This document shows positions 7,963 through 16,688 of a stretch of 23,687 nucleotides of DNA, piece by piece. Within the stretch, counting starts at the first letter, position 1, and each line of letters opens with the position of its first letter. The position numbers and the translations under genes were made by a program. Source of the stretch: Bacteroidota bacterium. GTDB taxonomy: Bacteria; Bacteroidota; Bacteroidia; Chitinophagales; Chitinophagaceae. The stretch is taken from the NCBI GenBank assembly GCA_023429825.1, contig JAEZDC010000131.1:1-23687 (forward strand). The letters are read 5' to 3'. The notes beneath the pieces are model-generated. The model was given only the letters and a program-made list of their open reading frames with translations. It was not told the DNA's origin and ran no database searches.

Positions 7963-9150
7963 TTATTGAGCGATCATGATCTTTTGCGTTACAACCTCTC
8001 CATTCTTAATAATGCGAAGGAAGTATTCACCGGAATTCATGTTGCTGACATTTAGTTGAAGATTATTGCTTCCGTGCCTGATGTTGTGTGTTTCATGTAA
8101 ATGTATCCTGCCAAGTACATCAACGATCTGCACTGTCGCATTTCCTGCTTTATCTGAAGGAAGTACAATATTCAGTTTATCTTTTGCAGGCACAGGATAC
8201 ACCTGCATCTGCGGTGCTTTACTTTGGCAGTTTACCGAGGTAATAAACGAATAAGTAAACTTTCCGTCTTTATCAAGTTGTTTTAAACGATACAAAGCAG
8301 TACCACCTGCCGCATCAACAAACTGGTAACTTTTCGAGGTCATACTGTTACCCGAAGCTTTTATAGAACCAATGTTCGTCCAAATTTGACCGTTACTGCT
8401 TTTTTCAATTTCAAATATAGCTGTGTTCAATTCCGTTGCGGTTTGCCAGTTCAACTTAGCGCCTTTACTAAAACATGATGCATCAAAGTTGCTTAGTACA
8501 ACAGGTAAAGTATTAGAACCTAGCGCCAGTGCATTTGTATACGTTTGGGAATTCACAATAGCTTCTCCATTCCCTGATGTGATCGACATTGCATAACTGC
8601 TTAATGGACCAGGAAAACCTCCATCACCCGAATGCACCATCGCATAACCTGCCTGTGGATGTGTAGGCGATAAAGCCCATAGCTTAACTGTGAATACATT
8701 TGTCCACGCAGTGGTAAGCGTAATACCTCCCGAAGACGGGGAAAGTGTACCAGCCACTGTTCGATCGAACAGCTCTCCGTTTGGGTTAACAGATACCACG
8801 TTACATTGGTTTACTGTTAAGTATTGAAAAGTTGCTGTTGAGAAGTCTGCTGAAATATTAATATTGGATGAAGGCGAACCTGTACAATTTGCTGTGGTGG
8901 GCAACATTGCTTTTGCAGATTGCCAGCTGAAGCCGGCTGTGATATCTGTGGCGGTAAATGATCCGCCTGCCGATCTCATTTCAAAGCTAATATCTACCGA
9001 ACCCACTGCAGGTCCTGCACCATCGGGGTCTGTCGGATCATAATAACTCTGCATCAACCGCCACTCTGCCACTTGTGCATGCAGAGCAACCGTGCAAAGG
9101 ATACATCCTGTGAGTGCAATAAGTTTTATATATAATGATGCGCTTTTCAT
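7963..9150 (-). CDS. Secreted protein with T9SS type A sorting domain
   Basis: This 395-aa protein has a signal peptide (MKSASLYIKLIALTGCILCTVALHAQ). Next comes an N-terminal beta-rich domain (about 27-215) beginning VAEWRLMQSYYDPTDPDGAG, with several cysteines. A fibronectin-like region typical of T9SS cargo follows (about 218-312, LPVVLSNFDA...LNWQTATELNTAIFEIEKS...YRLKQLDKDG). The C-terminal sorting domain (about 318-395) starts MQVYPVPAKDKLNIV and ends with GEYFLRIIKNGEVVTQKIMIAQ-type strands. T9SS would export it to the cell surface or medium. The ATG at 9150 overlaps the stop of the upstream gene (TAATG), so the two are translationally coupled. The N-terminal domain is not recognised; a cohesin-like fold is conceivable but unproven. 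Confidence 0.85.
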   Translation of the reverse strand: MKSASLYIKLIALTGCILCTVALHAQVAEWRLMQSYYDPTDPDGAGPAVGSVDISFEMRSAGGSFTATDITAGFSWQSAKAMLPTTANCTGSPSSNINISADFSTATFQYLTVNQCNVVSVNPNGELFDRTVAGTLSPSSGGITLTTAWTNVFTVKLWALSPTHPQAGYAMVHSGDGGFPGPLSSYAMSITSGNGEAIVNSQTYTNALALGSNTLPVVLSNFDASCFSKGAKLNWQTATELNTAIFEIEKSSNGQIWTNIGSIKASGNSMTSKSYQFVDAAGGTALYRLKQLDKDGKFTYSFITSVNCQSKAPQMQVYPVPAKDKLNIVLPSDKAGNATVQIVDVLGRIHLHETHNIRHGSNNLQLNVSNMNSGEYFLRIIKNGEVVTQKIMIAQ

Positions 9151-10766
9151 TAATCAGGTACATTACTTTTTATGATGGCATTGGCTGCAATGTTTCTACC
9201 GGGTACACTGCTTGAGCCCTGGTTGGATAACATCGCTCTTGTAAGGGTTATGTCGATCGCGTTTACTGCAGCATTTAGGTTTACATCGTGTAATTGATAA
9301 CCTGCAATCAGGTTTGAAACAGCAGTTCTGATCGCATCTACATCTGCAGAGGTGATACTATTGCTTTTGTTCACGTCGCCTGCCCATAATCCATAAGCAG
9401 TGCTGGAACCTAAGGCTGATACAGGGTCTGATACTGCACCCGAAGCCTTATATACATTCGCAAGTGAAGTAAAATCATTTGTAAAACTTCCGGTAGTGTT
9501 AGACGCAATGCTATTGCTCATCACGCCCAGGTGATTGCGGTGGCGAACGACCATGAAGCCTGCACCTTGTTTTGAGATATCGAAAGAGATAGGCGTAATG
9601 CCATCTACATCTGCAACAGTTCCATTCTTCAATAGAAAGCCGGCTTTTCTGCCGATGATAGTCGAGGATGAAGCATCATCAGCAATCCCTGAAGATGGTT
9701 TTCTCCACTCCACTAATATCCAGTCTACAATATTTGCATTTGGTACGGACGTAACAGATTCAGTACCTGTATAATTAAACGGTGAGGTGTTGTATGGCTG
9801 CGACAGTGGGATCGCTCCTGCACTATTCAACTTAGTTGTCATTTCCGAGGTTCCATTCCATGCACCACTTAAAACAGCAGTCGCATTGAATGTGTGTTTG
9901 GGATCTGCGAGCTTCCATTCATTTGAGAATTCCAAAGCAGTAATACCAGAAGAGACCAAATATGATGAAGTGGTATTTACTGTATTAGCTGTGAGTTTTG
10001 CATTCCATTCACCGGAAAGATTTTTCCATGGTGCAAGATTCGATTCGGTATTCGTATTTAATTCACTCACTGAATATGGCATTCTCACATCTGCAGTAAA
10101 TCCTGCTCCTCCGTTCGCTGTGAAATTAAACTTACGGTTTACTTCTCTTTCATTACCAGAAGGATCTCCACCTGCTTCCATATTCACCAGGATATCAGTT
10201 GGTGCCGTTCCATTGTTAGTGGTGATGATCATATTGGGTGAATTGAACATATACCCCGTTCCATTCAACCATCCTGTTCTTCTCACCTTACCTTCTATAT
10301 ACGTCCCTGCTGCATAGGAAAAAGCTGCCGTCGCTGGAGCAATGAACTCGTAGCTATTATTAAGATCAGTAGAAAAACTTCCGGAAGTGAGCGTAAAGCT
10401 GTTGCCAAGATTAAAACTTCCTGCAAGTGTTACTCCACCACTATTTGTTTTTTCGATCACCAACGATCGGTAAGTTGCTGATCCGCCCTTTAACGTAACC
10501 ATTCCGGCACCGATTAGTTTAAGAACATCAGAATTTGCGGGTGAAACATATGTGCCATTATTCGTGAAGCTTCCGTGTACTTCCAATATACCGTTATTCT
10601 CTATTGTTCCTGTGAAGCTGAGATCGCCTGAGCAAACGATCTTTGATCCGCTGGAAATTTTGATCGTAGCTCCATTGGTCACTAACTGAGCTGCAGACCT
10701 CATAGGGAGGAATGCAACCGCAAAACAAATAATTGCAAGCAGGAGGGTATGAGATCTTGATGTCAT
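9150..10766 (-). CDS. Secreted protein with dockerin-like C-terminal repeats
   Basis: The 538-aa protein has a signal peptide ending MRSAAQ (about residue 27). A region of short beta repeats follows (about 28-150, for example GDLSFTGTIENNGILEVHGSFTNNGTY), of the kind seen in beta-helix or adhesin-like proteins, then a large Ser/Thr/Asn-rich region. Near the C terminus two EF-hand-like loops occur 30 residues apart, DVNKSNSITSAD (464-475) and DVNLNAAVNAID (494-505), each followed by a helix. This duplicated pattern resembles a type I dockerin module. There is no T9SS sorting domain at the end, unlike the coupled downstream partner. Function is unknown; an extracellular structural or adhesive role is inferred. 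The start at 10766 gives the signal peptide directly. Confidence 0.75.
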   Translation of the reverse strand: MTSRSHTLLLAIICFAVAFLPMRSAAQLVTNGATIKISSGSKIVCSGDLSFTGTIENNGILEVHGSFTNNGTYVSPANSDVLKLIGAGMVTLKGGSATYRSLVIEKTNSGGVTLAGSFNLGNSFTLTSGSFSTDLNNSYEFIAPATAAFSYAAGTYIEGKVRRTGWLNGTGYMFNSPNMIITTNNGTAPTDILVNMEAGGDPSGNEREVNRKFNFTANGGAGFTADVRMPYSVSELNTNTESNLAPWKNLSGEWNAKLTANTVNTTSSYLVSSGITALEFSNEWKLADPKHTFNATAVLSGAWNGTSEMTTKLNSAGAIPLSQPYNTSPFNYTGTESVTSVPNANIVDWILVEWRKPSSGIADDASSSTIIGRKAGFLLKNGTVADVDGITPISFDISKQGAGFMVVRHRNHLGVMSNSIASNTTGSFTNDFTSLANVYKASGAVSDPVSALGSSTAYGLWAGDVNKSNSITSADVDAIRTAVSNLIAGYQLHDVNLNAAVNAIDITLTRAMLSNQGSSSVPGRNIAANAIIKSNVPD

Positions 10767-10865
10767 GGATGCTTAGCTTATGATAAAGGTAAACTTTTTG
10801 CTAACCTTGCCCATCCCTTGTATTATGCAATTTGCTAATACAAAGCCGGGCTACATTCATTTCCT

Positions 10866-10916
10866 GTCAATGTGAATATTGTTAATACGTAATTACTTAT
10901 ACGTAATAATATTGAC
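10866..10916. promoter_or_regulatory. AT-rich inverted/direct repeat in the divergent ssb upstream region
   Basis: GTCAAT (10866-10871) and ATTGAC (10911-10916) are inverted, and two direct copies of ATACGTAAT (each containing the palindrome TACGTA) lie between them. The 291-bp gap at 10767-11057 separates the divergent secreted-protein operon and ssb and holds no gene, so this is a candidate operator or promoter element. It is not matched to a known regulator. Confidence 0.35.
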
Positions 10917-11057
10917 TTCCGTTGTTCCACCTTAAAAACGCATTTAGTTCAATTTAATTTTACTAAAGCTCAAATAATTATACCTGTTCAGATTATCCTT
11001 TCACATTCCACCCATTTCACTAATTTGGCGGCTCGTCTAATTTTTAAATAAACTGCT

Positions 11058-11504
11058 ATGATCAAATTACAAGTAATTGGCCATTTGGGTAGAGACTGTG
11101 TGGTGAACAATGTAAATGGGAAGAACGTTATCAACTTCACCGTGGCTCATTCCGAGAAATTCAAAGATGCTCAGGGAAATCAAAAAGATAGGACCATTTG
11201 GGTAGATTGTGCCTGGTGGACAGAAAGAACAGGGATCGCTCCTTATCTCAAAAAAGGTGTGCAGGTATATGCAGAGGGCTCACCGGATGTAAGAACATAT
11301 CAAACGCAAGATGGTAAACAGGGAGCCTCTCTGACAGTGCGGGTTCAAAGTGTGCAGTTGTTGGGCAGTAAGCAAGGTGGCGATAACCAGGGTAGTAATA
11401 GTTACAATAACAACAATCAATCTTATAATCAGCCAACTTATAACCAGGTAGCAACGCCTTCGGCAGCAGACATTACCGAGCCATTGGACGATCTTCCATT
11501 CTAA
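11058..11504 (+). CDS. ssb: Single-stranded DNA-binding protein
   Basis: This 148-aa protein has an N-terminal OB fold (about 1-105) beginning MIKLQVIGHLGRDCVVN, with WVDCAWWTER and KGVQVYAEG strands typical of bacterial SSB. A Gly/Asn/Gln/Tyr-rich linker follows (about 106-135). The acidic tail ends EPLDDLPF, the conserved peptide that recruits repair and replication partners. It coats single-stranded DNA in replication, recombination and repair. The ATG at 11058 is the only sensible start. It is a single-gene unit with its own terminator 21 bp after the stop. Several ssb paralogues are common in this phylum, so this may not be the main copy. Confidence 0.95.
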   Translation: MIKLQVIGHLGRDCVVNNVNGKNVINFTVAHSEKFKDAQGNQKDRTIWVDCAWWTERTGIAPYLKKGVQVYAEGSPDVRTYQTQDGKQGASLTVRVQSVQLLGSKQGGDNQGSNSYNNNNQSYNQPTYNQVATPSAADITEPLDDLPF

Positions 11505-11524
11505 GATCATTTGATCATATTATT

Positions 11525-11556
11525 AAAGGTGAACTCATTCGTTCACCTTTTTTATT
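11525..11556 (+). terminator. Rho-independent terminator of ssb
   Basis: AAAGGTGAAC and GTTCACCTTT form a perfect 10-bp stem around a 6-nt loop (TCATTC), followed by TTTATT. It starts 21 bp past the ssb stop. Confidence 0.9.
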
Positions 11557-11621
11557 GGCCTGTCACTGCAAACCAAGCCCGATTTCTTCTTTCATCTGTT
11601 TCAATCAGTTTACTTTGTGTA

Positions 11622-13832
11622 ATGAGACCAATTGCACTGTTTAGCTTCATCCTGCTGTCTGTTTCGTCCTCCGCACAAAAGTTGATCGACTACGTAAATC
11701 CATTCATCGGCACAGCCGCCCACGGGCATACTTATCCCGGTGCAACATTGCCATTTGGTATGGTGCAGTTAAGTCCGGATAATGGAAGAGGTGGTTGGGA
11801 TTGGTGCAGTGGTTACAACTACAGCGATTCAGTGATCGTAGGCTTTAGTCATACACATCTCAGCGGCACAGGTATCGGTGATCTGTGCGATATATCTGTA
11901 ATGCCGACGGTTGGAAGAAAGCCGGATACACTTTCTGTGAGAAGCAAATTCTCTCATCAACAGGAATCATCGAAGCCGGGTTATTATTCTGTTTTGTTGA
12001 AAGATTATAATATCAAAGCAGAACTCACTGCATCTAATCGCTGCGGATTGCATCAATATACTTTTCCTGCAAGCAATGATGCCACAATTCGTTTCGATCT
12101 GGGCTTCGCGATCAATTGGGACAGACCAACACAAACTTTTTTTCGCAAGATCAATGACAGCACTTTCGCAGGCTTTCGTTTTTCTTCGGGTTGGGCAAAA
12201 GATCAGCGGGTGTATTTCGCTGTGCGATTAAGTAAACCGATCAAAGACCTTGTACTCTTTTCCGATAAAAAAATAATAATCAATGCGACTGAAGCCAAAG
12301 GAAAAGAAGTGATCGCTCACCTGGTCTTTAACACCACCGATAAGGAAAAAGTATTGATGAAGGTAGGCTTGAGCTTTGCCAATGAAGACGGTGCAATGCG
12401 ATCGCTTACTGAAATAGAAGGATGGAATTTTAATAAGGCTGTAGCAACTGCGCAAAAGATTTGGGAGAACGAATTGGGCAAGATCCGCATCACCTCAAGC
12501 GATCTTGCATTTAAACAAACTTTTTACACAGCTCTTTATCATACTTACCTGGCACCTGTTACGTACAGCGATCTTAATGGAAATTACAAGGGCGCTGATG
12601 GGAATATTCACAAAGGTGAGAACATCACCACCGTTCAATCACTTTGGGATACATTCAGAGCAGCAAATCCCTTACTCACCATCACACAACCTGGCCTGGT
12701 GCCTGCAATCATCAACTCGTATCTCGCATTTTATAAACAACATGGATTGTTACCAGTGTGGGACCTGTACTTCAACGAAACCAATACCATGACAGGTTAC
12801 CATGCAGTACCGATCATTGCTGATGCCATTTTAAAGAACATACAAGGCTTTGATCACAACATCGCTTATGAAGCCATGAAGAAATCTGCCGATCAAAACA
12901 TACGCGGTACTGATTTTTATCGCCAGTATGGATATGTTCCGCAGGATAAACATGGCAGCAGCGTAACCATAACATTAGAATATGCATTTGATGACTGGTG
13001 CATAGCACAGGTAGCAAAGATGTTAGGGCTGATGGATGACTACAAAGAATTCATGCGTCGTTCAGAAAGCTGGAAACCTTTATTTGACCCGGTTACAAAA
13101 TTTGCAAGAGCCAGGCATTCCAACGGCACCTGGTACGAGCCTTTCGATCCCTATTATTCCGAGCACGATTTCAGCAAGGCTGTCTATACTGAAGGCAACG
13201 CCTGGCAGCACAGTTGGTTCATGCCGCATGATGTGCATGGGTTAATTAAAATGCATGGCAGCATCAACAATTTTGTTAGCAAGCTCGATTCATTGTTTTC
13301 TGTTTCATCTCAATTAAAAGGCGAGAATGCCTCACCTGATATTAGCGGGCTCATCGGGCAGTATGCACATGGAAATGAGCCAAGTCATCACATTGCATAT
13401 CTGTACAACTATGCAGGCATGCCATACAAAACAGCAGAGAAAGTAAAACTCATTCGTGATTCTTTATACTCCAATAAGCCCGACGGCCTTTGCGGCAATG
13501 AAGACTGCGGCCAGATGAGTGCATGGTATGTGTTCAGCGCTCTGGGTTTTTACCCGGTCAATGCTGCCGGCGGAGAATATGTGATCGGAACACCAGCCGC
13601 ATCTAATGCAGCGATCACAGTTGGCAAAAAGACTTTCAAGGTAAAGGCGACTGATCTGAGTAATAAAAATATTTACATACAGGAGGCTTTGTTAAATGGA
13701 AAGCCATATACAAGATCATACATCACGCACACTGATCTCTTGAATGGAGGCATACTGGAGTTGAAGATGGGAAGCAAACCTTCTAAAAAATGGGGAGTAG
13801 GAGAGGAGAGTTTGCCGGGCAAAAGCAGGTAG
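11622..13832 (+). CDS. GH92 family alpha-mannosidase, secreted
   Basis: The protein has 736 aa from the ATG at 11622, which begins a signal peptide (MRPIALFSFILLSVSSSAQ). The open frame extends upstream through the ssb terminator, so that part is not coding. The mature protein begins KLIDYVNPFIGT, the classic GH92 N terminus, with HGHTYPGATLPFGMVQLSPD and GFSHTHLSGTG following. Catalytic-region motifs are EGNAWQHSWFMPHDV (Glu at about 524, the expected general acid), GNEPSHHIAYLYNYAG (about 584) and CGNEDCGQMSAWYVFSALGFYPV (Asp at about 628, base region). GH92 enzymes are calcium-dependent inverting exo-alpha-mannosidases acting on mannose-containing glycans in the periplasm or outside. No SusC/SusD pair is in the window. 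Its stop abuts the stop of the convergent beta-lactamase-like gene. Confidence 0.93.
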   Translation: MRPIALFSFILLSVSSSAQKLIDYVNPFIGTAAHGHTYPGATLPFGMVQLSPDNGRGGWDWCSGYNYSDSVIVGFSHTHLSGTGIGDLCDISVMPTVGRKPDTLSVRSKFSHQQESSKPGYYSVLLKDYNIKAELTASNRCGLHQYTFPASNDATIRFDLGFAINWDRPTQTFFRKINDSTFAGFRFSSGWAKDQRVYFAVRLSKPIKDLVLFSDKKIIINATEAKGKEVIAHLVFNTTDKEKVLMKVGLSFANEDGAMRSLTEIEGWNFNKAVATAQKIWENELGKIRITSSDLAFKQTFYTALYHTYLAPVTYSDLNGNYKGADGNIHKGENITTVQSLWDTFRAANPLLTITQPGLVPAIINSYLAFYKQHGLLPVWDLYFNETNTMTGYHAVPIIADAILKNIQGFDHNIAYEAMKKSADQNIRGTDFYRQYGYVPQDKHGSSVTITLEYAFDDWCIAQVAKMLGLMDDYKEFMRRSESWKPLFDPVTKFARARHSNGTWYEPFDPYYSEHDFSKAVYTEGNAWQHSWFMPHDVHGLIKMHGSINNFVSKLDSLFSVSSQLKGENASPDISGLIGQYAHGNEPSHHIAYLYNYAGMPYKTAEKVKLIRDSLYSNKPDGLCGNEDCGQMSAWYVFSALGFYPVNAAGGEYVIGTPAASNAAITVGKKTFKVKATDLSNKNIYIQEALLNGKPYTRSYITHTDLLNGGILELKMGSKPSKKWGVGEESLPGKSR

Positions 13833-15122
13833 CTAAATGGTTTGCATAATACCTTTTCTTTTCGTTCGCTTGTTTTGCCATATTAAAATAACAACGACTC
13901 CAACGATTACCAGGATAGATGCATGAACAGACCGCTTGCGAATGACATTTCTTATATCGAACAACTTGTGCCCGGTTTCCCAGTAGGTCCAAACATCGGC
14001 CAGGTCGCTGATCAATCCTTGCGTTCCCGCAGCCAGGATAACAATTCCATTTCCGGTAGCAGGAGATAGTCGCATCTCCGCTCCTGATGCAGGAAATGCG
14101 CCTCCGCCATGCCCTACGATATAAGTTTCATTAGCCTGCTGTGTATATAACGTGTGACCCAATGCCCACTGCTTATTCGTATTCGCTTGTGGCATTAGCA
14201 TCAATTGTATCGTTTGCTTCGACAAAACAGAGTTTTCATTATAGTATGCCATTACCAACTGTGCAAGATCATGCGATGTCGATCTCAGTGAAACACCTGC
14301 CATATTCGAGTAATGACGAATGGGATATGGTTGCAATTCCAGGTCGTAATTTGTGGCGAGGTCTTGCAATCGCCCTTCTGTAATAATAGCATCCACGTCG
14401 TAGCTCGACTTCAACATACCCAGGGGTTGTATCACTTCTTCCCTCATATAATCATTGAACCTTTTGCCTGTTATGTCTTCAATTAGTAATTGTAACACAG
14501 CGTAACCATTACTTGAGTATGCCACCACTTTACCTGGCTCGTTTACAATTATCGCAGCATGGGCTTCACCCATATTCACATCGGTAGGACTGTTTAATGA
14601 TTCTTCAACAGGCTGCAGCTTTTCATCAAGAGAAGTCCCCCCTTGCCCATATCCATCAACTAAACCCGAAGTATGGCTCAAGAGGTGCCGCACAGTCACC
14701 CGGTCCCTGTATCTTTCGCTCCCTGCAAACCGCCATCGCTTAAGATGCAACATCACAGGGTCATCTAATTTCAATTCACCTTCCTGCACAAGTTTCATTA
14801 CTCCCCAGGCCGTAACAGCTTTACTTACTGATGAAAGCAGGAATAAGGTTTTATCAGCCTGTACAGTTGCATTGTTAAGTCCTTTTCCTACTGTATGTTC
14901 ATTAACGATCTTTCCTTTTTCAACCAGTGTAAATGATGCACTGCCCAGTCTCTTTTGTTCGTAGGCTTCATTCAGCTCGTTTGTAACATAGTTATTAATA
15001 GAATTGATATCACCTCGTACAACAGGAGGCTTTATAAATTTCTCTTCAGCTACCAGTAGTGCACACACGATGAGTATCCAGCCTATGATCATCGATATTC
15101 TTATTACTGACCGGCGCATCAT
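13833..15122 (-). CDS. Beta-lactamase-fold serine hydrolase with two membrane anchors
   Basis: This 429-aa member of the class C beta-lactamase / penicillin-binding superfamily (PF00144) has the nucleophile motif SVSK (Ser98, Lys101), YSSNGY at 202-207 (the tyrosine of the YxN motif, with Ser in the N position), RHLLSHTSGL (145-154) and HGGG (338-341) replacing KTG. A transmembrane segment at about 8-25 and a second at about 399-415 followed by a basic tail (QNKRTKRKG) suggest membrane anchoring with the catalytic domain outside the cytoplasm. Members are esterases, D-amino-peptidases or carboxypeptidases, and the substrate is not predictable. An antibiotic-resistance role is not supported. 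It follows the cupin gene by 56 bp on the same strand. Confidence 0.88.
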   Translation of the reverse strand: MMRRSVIRISMIIGWILIVCALLVAEEKFIKPPVVRGDINSINNYVTNELNEAYEQKRLGSASFTLVEKGKIVNEHTVGKGLNNATVQADKTLFLLSSVSKAVTAWGVMKLVQEGELKLDDPVMLHLKRWRFAGSERYRDRVTVRHLLSHTSGLVDGYGQGGTSLDEKLQPVEESLNSPTDVNMGEAHAAIIVNEPGKVVAYSSNGYAVLQLLIEDITGKRFNDYMREEVIQPLGMLKSSYDVDAIITEGRLQDLATNYDLELQPYPIRHYSNMAGVSLRSTSHDLAQLVMAYYNENSVLSKQTIQLMLMPQANTNKQWALGHTLYTQQANETYIVGHGGGAFPASGAEMRLSPATGNGIVILAAGTQGLISDLADVWTYWETGHKLFDIRNVIRKRSVHASILVIVGVVVILIWQNKRTKRKGIMQTI

Positions 15123-15178
15123 TGGATCTTGATCATGGTAAATAGATTGATCGTATCATAAACTGTATCATCATCCTT

Positions 15179-15733
15179 TCATGCCTTTACCGGCTCCGGT
15201 GCATTCTTAAAATGCTTGTACTTTCCTAAAAGTTTACCAATGCGATACGTTGCCGGCAGGATCACTTTTTTCACAAAGCCGGGTATCTCTGCCATGTCAT
15301 ATTCAGAAGCGTAGCGTGTAAGTAAATAGGCACCATCAAATGTTTCAGGCTTTTCAGATCCAGACTTATTTTGTGCAGCATATACTGAGCTAAGAAAAAA
15401 CACAAGTGTATTCGCAGGCTTAACCCAACCTGTGCAATGAAGCACATCTTCACCCGCATTCCAAAAGCGATGCGGTACACCCCGCTTAAAAGTGACAGTT
15501 TCTCCTACACCCGCATATTGCGGCGCTTCGCCTTTCACCTGGTAACCGATCTTACCTGTTACTACGGTCAATGATTCGTCCTGTAAAAAATGTGTATGCA
15601 TCGGTGGCCCACTCTTCGGCGTAACATAATTTTCAACGATCAGTTTATCACCGTCGGCTTCATGAACAAGTTCTTTGAATATTAAGGTCTCTCCGGTGGG
15701 ATTGGTGATGGTGTGTGGGAGTTGATAATTCAT
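15179..15733 (-). CDS. Cupin-domain protein
   Basis: This 184-aa protein has a single cupin barrel in its first two thirds. Motif 1 PPMHTHFLQDESLTVVTG supplies His46, His48 and Glu53, and motif 2 GVPHRFWNAG supplies His88, together a typical metal site. A helical C-terminal tail follows (about 120-184), with the KKVILPATYRIGKLLGKYKHF segment. Cupins of this kind may be dioxygenases, isomerases or sugar-binding proteins; the reaction is unknown. There is no signal peptide. It lies 56 bp upstream of the beta-lactamase-like gene, so a two-gene transcript is possible. Confidence 0.82.
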   Translation of the reverse strand: MNYQLPHTITNPTGETLIFKELVHEADGDKLIVENYVTPKSGPPMHTHFLQDESLTVVTGKIGYQVKGEAPQYAGVGETVTFKRGVPHRFWNAGEDVLHCTGWVKPANTLVFFLSSVYAAQNKSGSEKPETFDGAYLLTRYASEYDMAEIPGFVKKVILPATYRIGKLLGKYKHFKNAPEPVKA

Positions 15734-15890
15734 GATGGGTGTTTTAGGTACGTGAAAGTTTTATGAAATGATGGAATTTGAAAACGTAAGTCTCCATTAT
15801 CACCCAAGCAAAATAGTGATTTATGGTCGGATGATCTATGTCCACCTGCAATTTCATAAACAAACTGATGGTGTAGTACTGTCTTTCAAC

Positions 15891-16076
15891 TTACCTGTCT
15901 GCAAATGGTTCTTTGTCGCTTGGGTCAGTGCCAAATCTCAGCACATGTCCATCCGGGTCTTCAACTCGCATTTCGTAAGCCCAGGAAAAATTTGTCGGTG
16001 GTAGTTTAATTGACACCCCTTTTGCGATAAGACTTTCATGCAATGAAAAAATGTCTCCCTCAAAACCTGTCTCTTT
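15891..16076 (-). pseudogene. C-terminal remnant of a VOC (glyoxalase-fold) gene
   Basis: On the minus strand the frame from 16076 to the stop at 15891 encodes 61 residues, KETGFEGDIFSLHESLIAKG followed by a VSIKLPP...SWAYEMRVEDPDGHVLRFGTDP segment. The WAYEM...DPDGHVLRFG end is the recognisable last strand of VOC-family proteins. An in-frame TGA precedes it at 16079-16077 and no start codon or N-terminal half is found, so the gene is truncated. The neighbouring plus-strand lipoprotein gene starts 86 bp away, so rearrangement here is likely. The rest of the 15734-16162 gap shows nothing recognisable. Confidence 0.65.
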
Positions 16077-16162
16077 TCATAATCCTGCGTCAAGACCGGG
16101 CTTTACCGTTCAAAAAATAGCATATAAGCCTATCGCTATCTCCGCTATTTTTAAAATAAAAC

Positions 16163-16636
16163 ATGTACAGGCTTTTGATTGCATTACTCTGTTTGTCTTC
16201 ATGTATAGCTGCCCGCAAAATTGATTTCGAAAAAGAAAGAAAAGATATCCTGGCACTAAATGCACGGCAAAGAGAAAATCATTTCATGAAAAACGCCAAC
16301 GCCATCACCGATCTTTCTTCCGATAATTTCATAGTGGTGGACGGAGGCAAAATAAACAAGCCAACCCGTGAGTCACAGCTTAGTCGTTTCCAATCGTATT
16401 TTGGCTCAGTGGATTTTATCAAATGGGATGACGTGAAAGTACCCGAAGTGCGATTTTCAACAGATGCATCAGTAGCTTATGTAGCCGTAGAAAAGTTGGT
16501 GATACTTACAGGAAAGGGTGCAAGTGGAAATCAGGTAATAGACACAACGCACTTCGCCTGGATCAGTATTTACAAGAAAACAAAAACAGGGTGGGAGTTA
16601 GATGCAATCGCATCCACACGGAAGCCAAAATCATGA
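16163..16636 (+). CDS. Small putative lipoprotein, possibly NTF2-like
   Basis: The 157-aa protein begins MYRLLIALLCLSSC, a short hydrophobic stretch ending in LSSC that fits a lipobox with Cys14 as the lipidation site, so it is probably anchored in a membrane. The rest, ILALNARQRENHFMKNANAI...DNFIVVDGGK...FGSVDFIKWDDV...AYVAVEKLVI...HFAWISIYKKTKTGWELDAIAS, has the length and strand order of DUF4440/SnoaL-type NTF2-like domains. No catalytic residues are assigned, and the function is unknown. The start at 16163 gives the signal directly. Neighbours on both sides lie on the other strand. Confidence 0.65.
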   Translation: MYRLLIALLCLSSCIAARKIDFEKERKDILALNARQRENHFMKNANAITDLSSDNFIVVDGGKINKPTRESQLSRFQSYFGSVDFIKWDDVKVPEVRFSTDASVAYVAVEKLVILTGKGASGNQVIDTTHFAWISIYKKTKTGWELDAIASTRKPKS

Positions 16637-16641
16637 GTGTG

Positions 16642-16661
16642 AGTAACGCCATTACTTTTTC
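16642..16661 (+). terminator. Weak terminator-like hairpin after the lipoprotein gene
   Basis: AGTAA-CGCCA-TTACT is a 5-bp AT-rich stem followed by TTTTT, 5 bp past the stop codon. The position suits a terminator, but the stem is weak. Confidence 0.35.
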
Positions 16662-16688
16662 ACTGGCCCATGTGCATGCTTAAGGGAC

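Noticed and set aside
11511..11621. Upstream extension of the GH92 ORF
   Set aside because: It passes through the ssb terminator, and the signal peptide begins at 11622.
13833..15122. Beta-lactam resistance gene
   Set aside because: The fold matches, but KTG is replaced by HGGG and two membrane anchors are present, as in general serine hydrolases of the superfamily.
15768..16004. 78-codon plus-strand ORF
   Set aside because: It overlaps the minus-strand VOC remnant, has no recognisable features, and looks like a shadow frame.
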